A stretch of DNA of 64,000 nucleotides from Bostrychus sinensis (lineage: Eukaryota; Chordata; Actinopteri; Gobiiformes; Eleotridae): positions 3,297,649 to 3,361,648 of the forward strand of contig CM036243.1 in assembly GCA_020698575.1 (NCBI GenBank), read 5' to 3'. This document shows positions 55,201-64,000 of the stretch, piece by piece. The position numbers and the translations under genes are program-made. The notes beneath the pieces are model-generated. The model was not told the DNA's origin and did no database searches. It saw only the letters and a list, made by a program, of their open reading frames with translations. How positions within the stretch are numbered: position 1 is the stretch's first letter; the number at the start of each line of letters is the position of its first letter.

Positions 55201-58200
55201 ACATTTACACGAAAGGTTCAAGCTGTTGTCGGTTGGCCTCTGTGGATGGCACTTTTTAGTATACCTTGACATACAGTGTGCACTCGTTTGTTTCTGGTTT
55301 ATTTTAGTAAAAATATTCTTGTCTCTTTAATGTGTCAAATAGAAGATTCAATAAAACAGTCCACTGGATTTCAAAGTTAAATGTCAGTGGAGAAGTTTTA
55401 CAGATCAGAGCAGGCGCACTCTGACCCGAGTCCGTGGTGAGTGAGTCAAAGATAAATGTGCGCTGGTTAAACAGATGTCTCTGTGGTGAGCTGCGCCCAG
55501 TGGTTTCAGAGCCTTAATAGAAGTCAGACATCAGCCTGTGCCTTCACGTGTACTTTTAAATCTCTGCTTCCAGCTCTGCTCACAGGCTGTTGACATGTAA
55601 ATAGAGTTTATGTGGAGGGAATCAGCTGACAGTCCTGCCTCGACTCCCACGAGCGAGAAGAGCTCTACCTGGTTCCCACACTCACCTGAGGACTGCTGAG
55701 TCATGGAATCAGACCCCACAGTCACAGACATGCCTGTGAAGTGCTGAGTCAGGGAATATACTCATTATCGCACAGCATCCTGGGAACAGAGCTGTGTTCT
55801 CATGGGAATGTTTGAGGTTGACAGGAAATGGTTGCAAAGGATTAACCTCCATTTACCTTGGTTACTTTTGTTTTTGCTCATCTTTTTGGTTCACAGTAAA
55901 GGACGGTGAACTTCATGCATGTGTCATCCAGGTCGTTCTAACTTGGTGGGGTGGAATGACAAAGCAATGCGTCTAAATTAGGTCAGTACTCAATCAGTGG
56001 TTCTCAAACTTTTTACACCAAGCACCACCTTCCAAAATATTAGGACAAAACCAGTACGTAACCATGACTAATCTAGGACTAAACTAGGTCTAGACCACAA
56101 CTAAACTATGCCCAAACCAGGACTATGTAGTAGTCTACAATTTTAAATATATCCAAAATATAACATCTAACCAGAGTAGGACTATAATGGTAATAAAGCT
56201 GCCTAAGAATGAACTGCAAAAGAGTTTCACCAGGAGAAATTTTACAGTGTTAGAACTACTGGGTTAGATGATATAACTTTAATTTCATCTTAAAAAATAA
56301 AGATGTGCTATAAAGATAAATATAAGGGCTGTGTGGACTTTAACTGTTCACTTTAAAATAATGAAATAAAAAAATGTAGCAAAGTCTATATAACAAGTAA
56401 AGCATTTAACAACTAAATCAAGCCTCACTAGTGTACACCATATATGTTCCCATAAACTGAAAGCTTCAACTAACTGGCTTTTCTTTGCCTGCTTTGAATA
56501 ACAAAAGACTACATAGCTGAACTCGTACACCAGATGGTAACATTTTTGTCCTCAGATGCAGTTGTGTGATCTGCATATGATTATATAGATGATGGGTCCA
56601 AAGATGGAGCCCTGAGGCACGCCTTTGTCTAGTGGGGCTTGAATGGAAGTGATTCAATAAAATACCACAAAATACAACTGGTTTATTTTATTTACTGGGA
56701 TCAGACTGTTCTGTATATGGAACCAAGGACCTTCAGTCATTTAAAAAAATATGTTTTAGTTTGAAAATTCCTGTTTTGCAGGGTTCTCTGTATGAGGACA
56801 AAAGTGAGATTTTTACACAACTGTTCAGACTAGTGTCCAGTGCCTGCTCATCTTTTTCACTTGTTGCTGGATAAAAACAGCTAACTAGTATTAATTTCTG
56901 CTTTTTTAGAGAGTTGTAATCAGTTGTGTAATGCCATTGTAGATAGAGGTCTCTAGTTGAAATTCAGTAGTTTATTTTTGCACACCTCTGGTCTTATCAA
57001 AACATTTTCTCCATGTGTCCCTGTTGTTGTTGCTGCGCCTATTTCCTGTAGTAAAACTCAATCCCTGACAAATGCCCTTCCCTCCACCCCAAAAACATCA
57101 GTTCTCCTCCCTTAAAATGACCCACCCCCAAAACATCAGTTCTCTTCCCTCCAAACCCACAGCCCTCCCCCTGAGCCCTGGTGTCACATCTCCAGAGGCT
57201 GAAGTCTGGAACTGCTGACAGAAACAAACAGCTGCTGGGCTCCGTTGTTTTCCTCCAGCGTCAGACGGGGCTGTAAGGAGATCACTAAATTCATGTTGTG
57301 TGCATGTGGCTGTGCCCTGTGCTCTATTACCAGTGACTTATGGCTGTAGTTACAACATCACATATTGTACTGTTTAATTGTATAGTGTTACCTTCAGTCA
57401 TTAGCAAAGGGAACAATACCAATACAGTTCATTTTTGCTGCACATTCTTATCATGTAGTTAAATTAATTGAATTGGCAACAGAATTTCCCCTTGGATTAA
57501 TAACATTGAATTAAATTGCCAATTTAGTTTGTAGAATTGTCTTTACTGTAAGCTCCCTAATAAACCCAGAAGAAGGGCTTTATACAGCATAAGCCTGTTT
57601 ATTAATTTGCAGATGTCACGTTTAGCTAGAGCTGTTTCAATTATTTTAAATTTTTTGTGAAAACATTACTCGCATAAGCATTTTTGCAACACACAAGACT
57701 ACTTGGCCACCAAAAATCATGTTTTGTGGTTTTAGGTCTGTGTGTTCACACTGACTAATTTTCACTGGCATACTGTATGTTGGCAAAGTAGTTACCACTG
57801 TCGCCTCACTGCAAAAAGGTTATGGGTTGGATTCTCAGACTGTACAAACAGGGCGAGAGTTTACATGTTCTCCCCCGTGTCTGTTACCCCATCAACCTAA
57901 AACTGTATCTAAAGTTTTGGAGAAGGTTCCCTGGGTGCCCTGCAGCATTAAAGTTAAATGCAGAGGACAAAATATCCCTACAGGAACAATAAAGAAACTG
58001 GATTCTAATTATAATAAGTAAAAATACACTTGAGTTGGTGTATCGTTTAATGACATGGCTATAATATATGCCTTTTAAATCAGGACAAGGCTGCCATTGT
58101 TCATATGCCCCAACATGAATAGTAAATTTTTTTATGAGAGATTACAGAGGACCCATATCTTCCCTCCCCCTAACAAAAAAGAAGTTCCATGACTTGGTGT

Positions 58201-61200
58201 GTTAGAGGTTTTCAGTGATTAATTGCCCTGCCCTGTAGCTACAACTGTACTTAGACTGTGTCATAATTAAAATAATTGCGTAAAGTCACCAGTTCTTCAT
58301 GTGCTCTGTCAGCCGGTGAGAGACAATTAGATATTGCTTAAATGCTTGAAGTGGTTTAAAAATAACTACCAAATCAGTCACTACTAGAGAGAGAGAGATA
58401 CGATGAATCAAGCACACTAGTGATAAATTTGGGATATACCACATCTGTGAAGTCCTGTAAGTCAAACCGATCTAAAAGTGCTAGCAAAAGCCAATTGTCA
58501 ATATAAACCATAATCTTGTGCTAAAGTGAAGGCAACTTTTAGCAAAAATGCTTTTGTAACAGTACATAGAGATTCTCTCTTGTACTGTTACAATCCCCTT
58601 CTAAAGCAGGACATTTAGCATGTCAAATTATAAACCACTTTTACCCCACTTTGTGCCCTCTAAAGATGTATATTTATTTGGTGTAATTATTATTTAATGT
58701 ATTTTATAAGCTGGGGTCTGTGAAAATAAATGGGGGTCCTAGTATAGAACCTTGAGGTACACCTTTATTGACAGCGTTCAGTATATTACACATTGAACCA
58801 GATTTTTTTGAACACATTGTTGTACACTTTTTCGTTTAAGCAGTTGGACATATCATGCAGACCTAAATAAAACCTCAAGTGACCCACCCCTTGAACCAAA
58901 TACCAGCCTGCTAATTGCTATAGTGCATATACTAGTCAATATGTTAACAACTTCATAACAATAGTAGGAGCATCAGGTTGGGCTGTAACCAGAACCCCAT
59001 GTTTACCCAGTGGGCACGGGGGTGTGGAGTCTTCCTGTGGAAAGTCCTAGTGGTTCCTGAATCCACGGTGACCTTGGACCCTGTCTCTTCAGTGGCCCAT
59101 GTCCACAGCGTGTAGCCGTACGTGTGTCCTGCTGCTGTGTGCTGATAGACTCACATTTCTGCTCCATCAGCATGAAATAACAGGAAGTCTGCTCTTTTAT
59201 TTTATTTTTTTTCACAGACGTTTGTGTTCACTGACGCAGAGGACCAGAGGCTGCGGGAAAAGCTAGGTGAGTCCAGGTCTTATCTACAGTACACTGTCAG
59301 GAACCAGCATGCTGACTGGGCAAACCTGGGGCAAGGGGGGGGGGGGTGGTGGTATGAATGCCTGTAAGGGAGGCAGGTAACTTTGTGGGAGAAAAAGAGT
59401 ACATAATCCATACAATAATCTATATAAATGTGCTTATTGACATGTTTCAGAAAGTACATTTTTAATACGCTCTTAAGGACTAGATGGAGTAGACAGACCG
59501 TCACCATGGTAACAATAAACAAAGTGCAAACTAAAGGAATACAATATGGCAACTTCCCCAATAAGTATTTCAGTGCATTCTTGTGTGTTTCTGTGTGTAT
59601 AGATTTTTAAATTCTGCAGTGACTATCCCATGCAATTTCTCAAGGCAAGCCCCTACAAACCTACTGTATGTCCTGTTCATTTGTGCAGGTGGGAACCGCA
59701 TGTGTACACCTACACGCAACACAACTGGCATGGAAAATGGCCGACATATGACAGAAGTTTTTGTGTGCTCAAGGGGTCCCAGAGTAGGCACTTGGACTTT
59801 TGGAATTAGTCCCACTGTATTCCTTTAGTTTGCTGATTTTAGGATTTGCGCGTTGTTTATTGTTCCATCTACTCCGTCTAGTCCTTAAGAGTGTATTAAA
59901 ACTGTATTTTCTGAAACCTTAAGTTAGTGAAACAAAGACAACATCAGTAAGTGCATTTATGTAGTCTATTGTATGGATTTTGTACTTTCTTCCACAGTCA
60001 GTCCATACAGACAACAAAACTTCACTTTAATCTCAGAATTCTGACTTTAATCTTAGAATTCTGACTTCTTTCTCAGAATTCTGACTTTAATCTTAGAATT
60101 CTGACTTCTTTCTCAGAATTATGACTTTAATCTTAGAATTCTGACTTCTTTCTCAGAATTATGACTTTAATCTCAGAGCTCAACCTTCAGTGTTTTTTTT
60201 TTTTTTTTACAGTGGCCCTAGTCCTCTTCTGTAAATCTGTACATTTTTTCCCCTCATTCTGAATCCCTCACTTCTAATATTTGTTGAACAGGTAACCATC
60301 TGATAAACACAAACTGCTCCGGGGCCCACACTCGGCAGGCCCTCTCCTGTAAGATGTCCCTGGAGTACGACGCCTTCATCAGCTCGGGCAGGAAGTAGGT
60401 CCCCTCCCTCCTCAGCCACGTCCCCTCGTCCAGCTCTGCACACCTGTCTCCTAACCCCGCTGTGCTGTGTTCTAGGTGGTTCTGTCATGTGGACGATGAT
60501 AACTACGTGAATGTAGGGTCTCTGCTGAAGCTGCTGTCCCAGTACCACCATGCTCAGGACGTTTACATTGGGCGTCCCAGTATCGACAGACCCATCCAGG
60601 CTACAGACAGCATGGGCACTGATCCCATGGTAGGTATTCATTTGGAAGCTGAGTTTGTTTATTAAAGTGGAGCGGCTTAATGGGATTTTTGTCCAGAATG
60701 GGTTCAGTTGATGATACAAGTGTGAAATTTTGTTGACATATTTATTATACACTAGAATTTCAGAAAAAAAGTGCTAGCCACTTAAAGTTCCAATATGGCG
60801 GCCATTTTCCAACATGGATACCAAATAATACCTGTAATGTAATAAGCCAGGAGCCAGACCCCAATATGGATATTGCTGCAATTTTTAACAATTATTTTGT
60901 GTTAGTTTACCATGGCCCATTATTCATAATCTTTTGTGTCAATTCTGCCCAGTTTGGTCTCAGGACCCCGAATTTTTTTTTTTTTTACAGGCTCCTGGTG
61001 GAATTATGGGAGTTTAGATGATGAGGTGCTACCGGTGCATACATTGACAGGATTATGAAATTTGGTACAAAATAAAATAACCTGACATGATTAGGATAAT
61101 ATTTACATAACATAACTGGGCCTAATGTTATTCTATTTTCAAATGTTGAACATTTTATCTGGAAAAAGACTCAAAATTACTGTTCTGCTGACTGCTGATT

Positions 61201-62816
61201 GTTACTAATTGTTATTAATTGTTAATGACAATATTCCACTCCACTAATTGTTACATTCTGTCACTGTGTGATTGAAATTACAGTGTCGCCCAAAATGACC
61301 TCTGTGTCTTAAGCAGATCACCTGCTATAGCAGAAAATAATTAGCATACCTGAAATCTGAGGTGTAGAATTCTTTTTTCCCTTTGTATGTGCAAATATAT
61401 TTATAATGTAAAAATAATAGTTTACCATTCACAGGGCATTTATTTAGATCAAGCTGCATGGTTTGAGAAGAATATGTGATATGATAGGACTGGGAGGCCC
61501 TCCTCCTGAGATGGTCTGGAGGTGCTGTTTGTAAAGAGCACAGGACAAAAACAGGGCTAACTGAGGACTAAATGAAGGAAATCACCACCGAAGTCTAAAC
61601 TTTTCTCATTTTATTTAGTCAGCACATTGTTAATGAGGCTCTGATAGGACAATGATTCTGAGAGTGTCAATGTCAGTCAGATGGAGGACCACAACATATA
61701 TTTAGTTTCTTGTGATATGAATATTGCTTATGTTTGTCATGATAACAATACATTTGTGATATGTTGTGTAGCCTTAATCAAGAGCAGGAACTATTGGTGG
61801 AAAATCTGTGATACGCAACCTTGTTTTAGTGGAAACAAGTACATCTGTGTAGGTTCTCAGTAAAATCTGTTTAATACTACATTTGGTACAGGTCTAGGCT
61901 GCTTTTGATGTTCATACTCTGACGTCTCTTGTATTGAATTTTTGAATAATAATGGCATTAGGACATCACCATTTTTATTTGAGCATTAAAACAAGTCATA
62001 GCAAGTCCACTCATGAGAGTGGAATGTCTGGAGGTCGTTGGATTCACTTGCAAATATATTTTTACTGTAAGGCAGTTGGTTAAAAACCCTGGTGTATGGC
62101 TAATGAATCTAGAGCAGTGTTTCCCAACCAGGGGTACGGGGACCAGTAGGGGTACACAAGCACTTTGCAGGGGGTACTTGGAATTATTTCAACACTTGAC
62201 ACTATTTCCTCTGGTTGTTCAGAAGGAGGTGAAGTTCTGGTTTGCCACTGGAGGAGCAGGCTTCTGTCTGAGCCGCAGCCTGGCTCTAAAGATGAAGCCC
62301 TGGACCAGGTACGGCACACACTTCTCTGATACAAGCATCTAACCAGTACTTTCATCATCCTTTAATCTGTTCATTATTTTTGCAATTAATAATCTGATAG
62401 TGAAGTGTGAGTAAATGCATGATGAGCTGCTGGCCAAGCTGGAGTTTTACCACATTTGGAAAGAGCCACACATTTGTTACATTTTTTTAAATAGTTTTTG
62501 TGACTTTACTGCTCTGTCTTAGTAATAAACCCTCTTCTCTCAGGACATGGCATGTTTCAAAGACTATGAAAACATTTATCCAGCTCTAGGGCTGCAACCA
62601 TTAGTCAGATTACAGTGTCCACCGCCTGCTGACACTTGTGTTCCTCTGGTCTGTAGTGGCGGTGCGTTCATGAACACCTCGGAGAAGATCCGTCTGCCTG
62701 ACGACTGCACTGTGGGCTTCATAGTGGAGGGTCTGCTGGGAGTCAGTCTGATCCGCTCCGCTTTGTTCCACTCTCACCTGGAGAACCTGGGACTGGTCTC
62801 AGACGTCCCCTCACAG
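48950..62816 (+). CDS. mfng: Fringe glycosyltransferase, probably manic fringe; 6 exons, 3' end beyond window
   Basis: Fringe adds GlcNAc in beta-1,3 linkage to O-fucose on EGF repeats of Notch in the Golgi, changing its response to Delta and Jagged ligands. Six exons (48950-49297, 59218-59266, 60292-60394, 60476-60629, 62223-62308, 62657-62816) join in phase to 900 nt, 300 residues. Visible parts are a type II membrane anchor (about residues 14-31), RERR at 60-63 (a possible furin-type site), DLFIAVKTT at 86-94, HVDDDNYV at 171-178 (metal-binding DDD), FWFATGGAGFC at 223-233 and LPDDCTVGF at 260-268 (catalytic Asp). The last ~70-80 residues of the family are missing, so one or two exons lie after 64000. 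Paralogue: ETWVSRSMQQTFVFTD and RLREKLGNHL resemble manic fringe; GGAFMNTSEKIRLPDDC and DRPIQA resemble lunatic; VKFWF resembles radical. Family call is firm; mfng is about 60 percent, with lfng the main alternative. Confidence 0.95.
50120..50535. mobile_element. hAT-type MITE with near-perfect TSD
   Basis: A 416-bp element. Left end CAGTGGCGTAACTTAG; right end in inverse CAGGGGTGTAACATCAAG. Flanks GCTATAGT (50112-50119) and CCTATAGT (50536-50543) match at 7 of 8. GGGGCCCC-type words are subterminal on both sides. Confidence 0.9.
50565..51825. repeat. Possible Harbinger-like non-autonomous element
   Basis: It starts GGGCCCTATTTTCCCC and ends TATATATGGCCC, imperfectly inverted. CTCTGCCAAGACCG and CTCTGCCAAGGTCG-like words lie near the two ends. 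No coding content and an unclear TSD. Confidence 0.4.
51627..51686. repeat. 30-bp tandem duplication
   Basis: GAGAGCTCTGATTGGTTCAG occurs twice, at 51627 and 51657, with a 30-bp period. Each copy includes an inverted CCAAT box (ATTGG). Confidence 0.9.
52495..52750. mobile_element. hAT-type MITE with CCTGGTTTAG array
   Basis: TAGTGGTTCTCAAACTGTGG at the left and AAAGTTTGAGGACCTCTGGG at the right form the ends. CCTGGTGTAGTCCTGGTTTAG-type units fill the interior. The TSD is not clear. Confidence 0.7.
53513..53605. repeat. Short dispersed repeat shared with 41105-41200
   Basis: GTGTTTTACTCCGAGATGTA, GGGGGAGCTCTGGAGAGG and GTTCCACTTTAA match the 41105 copy. Confidence 0.7.
53744..54725 (+). mobile_element. 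Tc1-like transposon, internally deleted
   Basis: The left end has AAGTAGAGCTTCAAAATGCA and the right end in inverse has AAGTAGAGCTTCAGAATGCA, extending about 40 bp. The plus strand carries a decayed transposase end: CCTGATCTAAATCCCATTGG encodes PDLNPIG, followed by GCATTCGTGAAGCCATCTTC. About 1 kb long; the N-terminal domain is missing. Confidence 0.8.
55994..56260. mobile_element. hAT-type MITE with AGGACTAAACTAGG array
   Basis: Left CAGTGGTTCTCAAACTTTTT; right end near CAGTGTTAGAACTACTGG. The interior contains AGGACTAAACTAGGTCTAG-type units. Confidence 0.7.
56520..56660 (-). pseudogene. LINE reverse transcriptase scrap
   Basis: The minus-strand frame reads APLDKGVPQGSIFGPIIY, RT motif B, with little else preserved. 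Confidence 0.7.
57770..57900 (+). repeat. SINE-like or composite fish repeat fragment
   Basis: ACTGTCGCCTCACTGCAAAA, GGTTATGGGTTGGATTCTCA and TTTACATGTTCTCCC resemble a widespread fish repeat with a tRNA-like B-box (GGTTCGATTCC form). It is diverged and boundaries are unclear. Confidence 0.5.
58720..58880 (-). pseudogene. LINE reverse transcriptase scrap
   Basis: The minus-strand frame reads LNAVNKGVPQGSILGPPF, RT motif B. No further RT motif is preserved. Confidence 0.7.
59218..59266 (+). CDS. mfng: Fringe exon 2 (49 bp)
   Basis: A polypyrimidine tract and TTCACAG precede it. It encodes TFVFTDAEDQRLREKL plus one base of the next codon and ends before GTGAGT. It follows a 9.9-kb intron. Confidence 0.95.
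59381..59999. mobile_element. Foldback element in Fringe intron 2
   Basis: The left arm (59381-59545) and right arm (59811-59999) are inverted copies. ATCCATACAATA, CTCTTAAGGACTAGA, GGAGTAGA, AACAATAAACAA and GCAAACTAAAGGAATACA occur in the left arm and, in inverse order and complement, in the right. The spacer is about 265 bp. Intron 2 is 1025 bp, so more than half of it is this element. Confidence 0.85.
60025..60180. repeat. 20-bp minisatellite with alternating units, intron 2
   Basis: About eight units of 20 bp, alternating GACTTTAATCTTAGAATTCT and GACTTCTTTCTCAGAATTCT types, giving a 40-bp higher order. It ends about 110 bp before exon 3. Confidence 0.9.
60292..60394 (+). CDS. mfng: Fringe exon 3 (103 bp)
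   Basis: Acceptor TTGAACAG, donor GTAGGT. It encodes GNHLINTNCSGAHTRQALSC and KMSLEYDAFISSGRK. N140-C141-S142 is a possible N-glycosylation sequon. The conserved ALSCKM cysteine is present. Intron 3 is only 81 bp. Confidence 0.95.
60476..60629 (+). CDS. mfng: Fringe exon 4 (154 bp)
   Basis: Acceptor TGTTCTAG, donor GTAGGT. It carries WFCHVDDDNYVNVGSLLKLL with the DDD metal-binding triad, then QDVYIGRPSIDRPIQATD, and ends in phase 0 at GTDPM. Confidence 0.95.
60668..61330. repeat. Dispersed repeat in intron 4, related to 42480-42790
   Basis: GTTCAGTTGATGATACAAG and GTGAAATTTTGTTGA at about 60695, then after about 380 bp AAAATTACTGTTCTGCTG, CCACTAATTGTTAC and GTGTGATTGAAAT match the 42480 copy in order. 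Confidence 0.8.
62078..62190. repeat. Direct duplication, copy 1 (upstream of exon 5)
   Basis: AAAAACCCTGGTGTATGGCT, then AATCTAGAGCAGTGTTTCCC and a hAT-end-like stretch through GCACTTTGCAGGGGG. The same order is found at 63046-63145. Confidence 0.9.
62223..62308 (+). CDS. mfng: Fringe exon 5 (86 bp)
   Basis: Acceptor TTGTTCAG, donor GTACGG. It encodes KEVKFWFATGGAGFCLSRSL and ALKMKPWT plus two bases. This is the conserved WFATGGAGFC acceptor-site loop. The acceptor is 30-60 bp from the end of a repeat copy (62078-62190). Confidence 0.95.
62657..62816 (+). CDS. mfng: Fringe exon 6 (160 bp)
   Basis: Acceptor GTCTGTAG, donor GTGAGA. It completes Ser247, then GGAFMNTSEKIRLPDDCTVG and FIVEGLLGVSLIRSALFHSH. 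It holds the proposed catalytic Asp (LPDD) and a sequon N253-T254-S255. The next exon (family motif near VTLSYG) was not found up to 64000. Confidence 0.95.
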
Positions 62817-63045
62817 GTGAGAGGGACTTCTGTGTTCAGTCAACCTGAACTGAGCCTAAAGCAGAGATTTAGGAACAACCTGGAACTGTTCGTCAGCAAA
62901 ACAAGGAGAGCTGCACTTTTCATTGAACATACTGTTGCTAGTTTATTACAACATAGGAGTAGTATAGAAATTCTTTATATTTTGATAGAAATGTATGCCT
63001 GTCCCATAAGACCAGTGCACAGTTGGCTCCATAACAACACAGTAA

Positions 63046-63145
63046 AAACCCTGGTGTATGGCTAATCAATCTAGAACAATGTTTCCCAACCAGGGGTACG
63101 GGGACCAGTAGGGGTAGGTGAGCACTTTGCAGGGGGAATGATTTC
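63046..63145. repeat. Direct duplication, copy 2 (downstream of exon 6)
   Basis: AAAAACCCTGGTGTATGGCT, AATCTAGAACAATGTTTCCC and GCACTTTGCAGGGGG, in the same orientation as copy 1 and about 93 percent similar by eye. Confidence 0.9.
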
Positions 63146-63676
63146 ATAATTTATTTCCAAGATGAAAAATATTAGATTTTTTTATGTCCCATTGAATGAT
63201 GAAAAGGAGTTAAAACTGTTAGAAATATTATTCGATTATTGTTTTTTGTTAAAAAATTTTAGGGTATGGGCTTGTTTTGAAATCATTATTTTTTCTTTCT
63301 GTTTAAATGTATTGTTTTTTATTTTTAATGTAATATAACTAGTCATCTTATTTTCGGCCCAAAATATGCAGTAAAATAAATAAATGTAATAGGAATGTAT
63401 ATTGTTTTATGTTTAGTTTATATTTTTTTATTTTAAAGGCAGGTAGATTGTTACTTATTTAATTTAAATGTAAGTATGATAGAAAAATGCAAAAGAAATA
63501 GTATTTACAATAAAGCAACTAAAACATTTTAGCACTAATAAACACAGCTGAGCACATATTGAAGAATCAGTAATGCGTATGAGTGAGGGGAGTACACAAG
63601 ACAAAACCACTGGTCTAAACTATCAAACCTCATGGCTTACTGAAAACAAAATCATACTGCACTTGTACAGTATAGC
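63146..63676. other. Fringe intron 6, no feature seen
   Basis: AT-rich sequence with no exon recognised. The missing Fringe C-terminal motifs were looked for and not found. Confidence 0.5.
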
Positions 63677-63957
63677 AGTGTTCCTCATCTGGGGTACGCA
63701 GGCTTCTTCTGGTGGTACTCAGGAGTCTTGCTGTCCAGATGTAGTTTATTTTAGAACCAGTTTTAGTCCTGCTTTAGTTGGAGATGTGAAGTTTGGACCA
63801 TTGTTTAATCCTGGTTTCGACCCGGTTATCTTCATGGTTTAGGCATTTCTGTGATTTATACCTGGGTTATTCACAACGTGTGCCTGTTTTGGTCAGTTAA
63901 AGATGGTACTTAGGAAACCCAGTATTTTCCCTAGTGGTGAGAAGTTAGAGAACCATA
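63677..63957. mobile_element. hAT-type MITE with CCTGGTTTAG-type interior
   Basis: CAGTGTTCCTCATCTGGGGT at the left and AAGTTAGAGAACCATAG at the right, with TTTAGTCCTGCTTTAG-type words inside. It lies in Fringe intron 6. Confidence 0.6.
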
Positions 63958-64000
63958 GCAACAGCCTGAGACTGTACTGACTCCTGTTTGTCCCTGTGTC

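Larger units (their letters stand above)
49298..59217 (+). other. mfng: Fringe intron 1 (9.9 kb)
   Basis: The intron contains a hAT MITE (50120-50535), a GGGCCC-ended repeat (50565-51825), two AGGACTAAACC-type MITEs, a Tc1-like element (53744-54725), two LINE RT scraps and a SINE-like piece. The unlisted stretches, for example 51830-52490, 54730-55990 and 56660-57770, show nothing I can recognise. Confidence 0.8.

Noticed and set aside
57770..57900. tRNA gene
   Set aside because: B-box-like words are present, but no cloverleaf could be drawn and the sequence matches a diverged dispersed repeat.
60207..60752. 181-codon minus-strand open frame
   Set aside because: It is antisense to Fringe exons 3 and 4, which have conserved sense motifs and correct splice sites.
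62547..63065. 172-codon plus-strand open frame as a single gene
   Set aside because: It merely includes Fringe exon 6 in its true frame and runs through the acceptor and donor sites. The parts outside 62657-62816 have no homology.

Overview
The window looks like euchromatic DNA from a teleost fish. The evidence is a vertebrate split gene with GT-AG introns plus repeat families typical of ray-finned fishes: Rex3/RTE with a (GATG)n tail, L2 and L1-type LINEs, Penelope-like elements, Tc1-like, PIF-Harbinger and hAT elements, and many MITEs. Nothing here suggests bacterial, organellar or viral DNA.

One host gene is secure. Six coding exons on the + strand (48950-62816) encode the first 300 residues of a Fringe glycosyltransferase (O-fucosylpeptide 3-beta-N-acetylglucosaminyltransferase, a Notch modifier). 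It is probably manic fringe (mfng), but the sequence mixes features of all three vertebrate paralogues. All splice sites are GT-AG and every codon phase joins. The 3' exons lie beyond position 64000. The upstream flank (about 48660-48949) has GC-type boxes, an inverted CCAAT box and short upstream ORFs. Intron 1 is 9.9 kb and full of repeats.

Layout: 1-1830, two Penelope-like fragments (minus). 2854-4852, a nearly complete but internally deleted PIF-Harbinger element with both of its genes represented. 5138-5600, a MITE carrying a CCTGGTTTAG-type array. 5640-7330, an L2-type LINE (minus) with one stop and one frameshift in the reverse transcriptase frame. 8485-10056, LINE-tail and MITE debris with a 59-bp minisatellite. 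10057-17335, a decayed L1-type LINE (minus) opened up by several nested DNA transposons, two with exact target-site duplications (TSDs). 17345-18985, hAT-type MITEs. 19549-22855, a nearly full-length frameshifted Rex3/RTE LINE (minus). 22856-44250, mostly unrecognised AT-rich DNA with a Tc1 element (28842-30260), TTAA-flanked MITEs, a foldback element and small LINE fragments. 44568-46846, a LINE with an intact ORF1 but no reverse transcriptase. 47361-47775, the tail of a cut-and-paste transposon. 48660-64000, the fringe gene with repeats in its introns.

No coherent new multi-gene system was found. The observations most worth checking are structural: two Fringe exons bracketed by a ~100-bp direct duplication, two long foldback elements (one inside Fringe intron 2), a snap-back inverted duplication inside a Penelope endonuclease frame, and two MITE families with several copies each in this one window.
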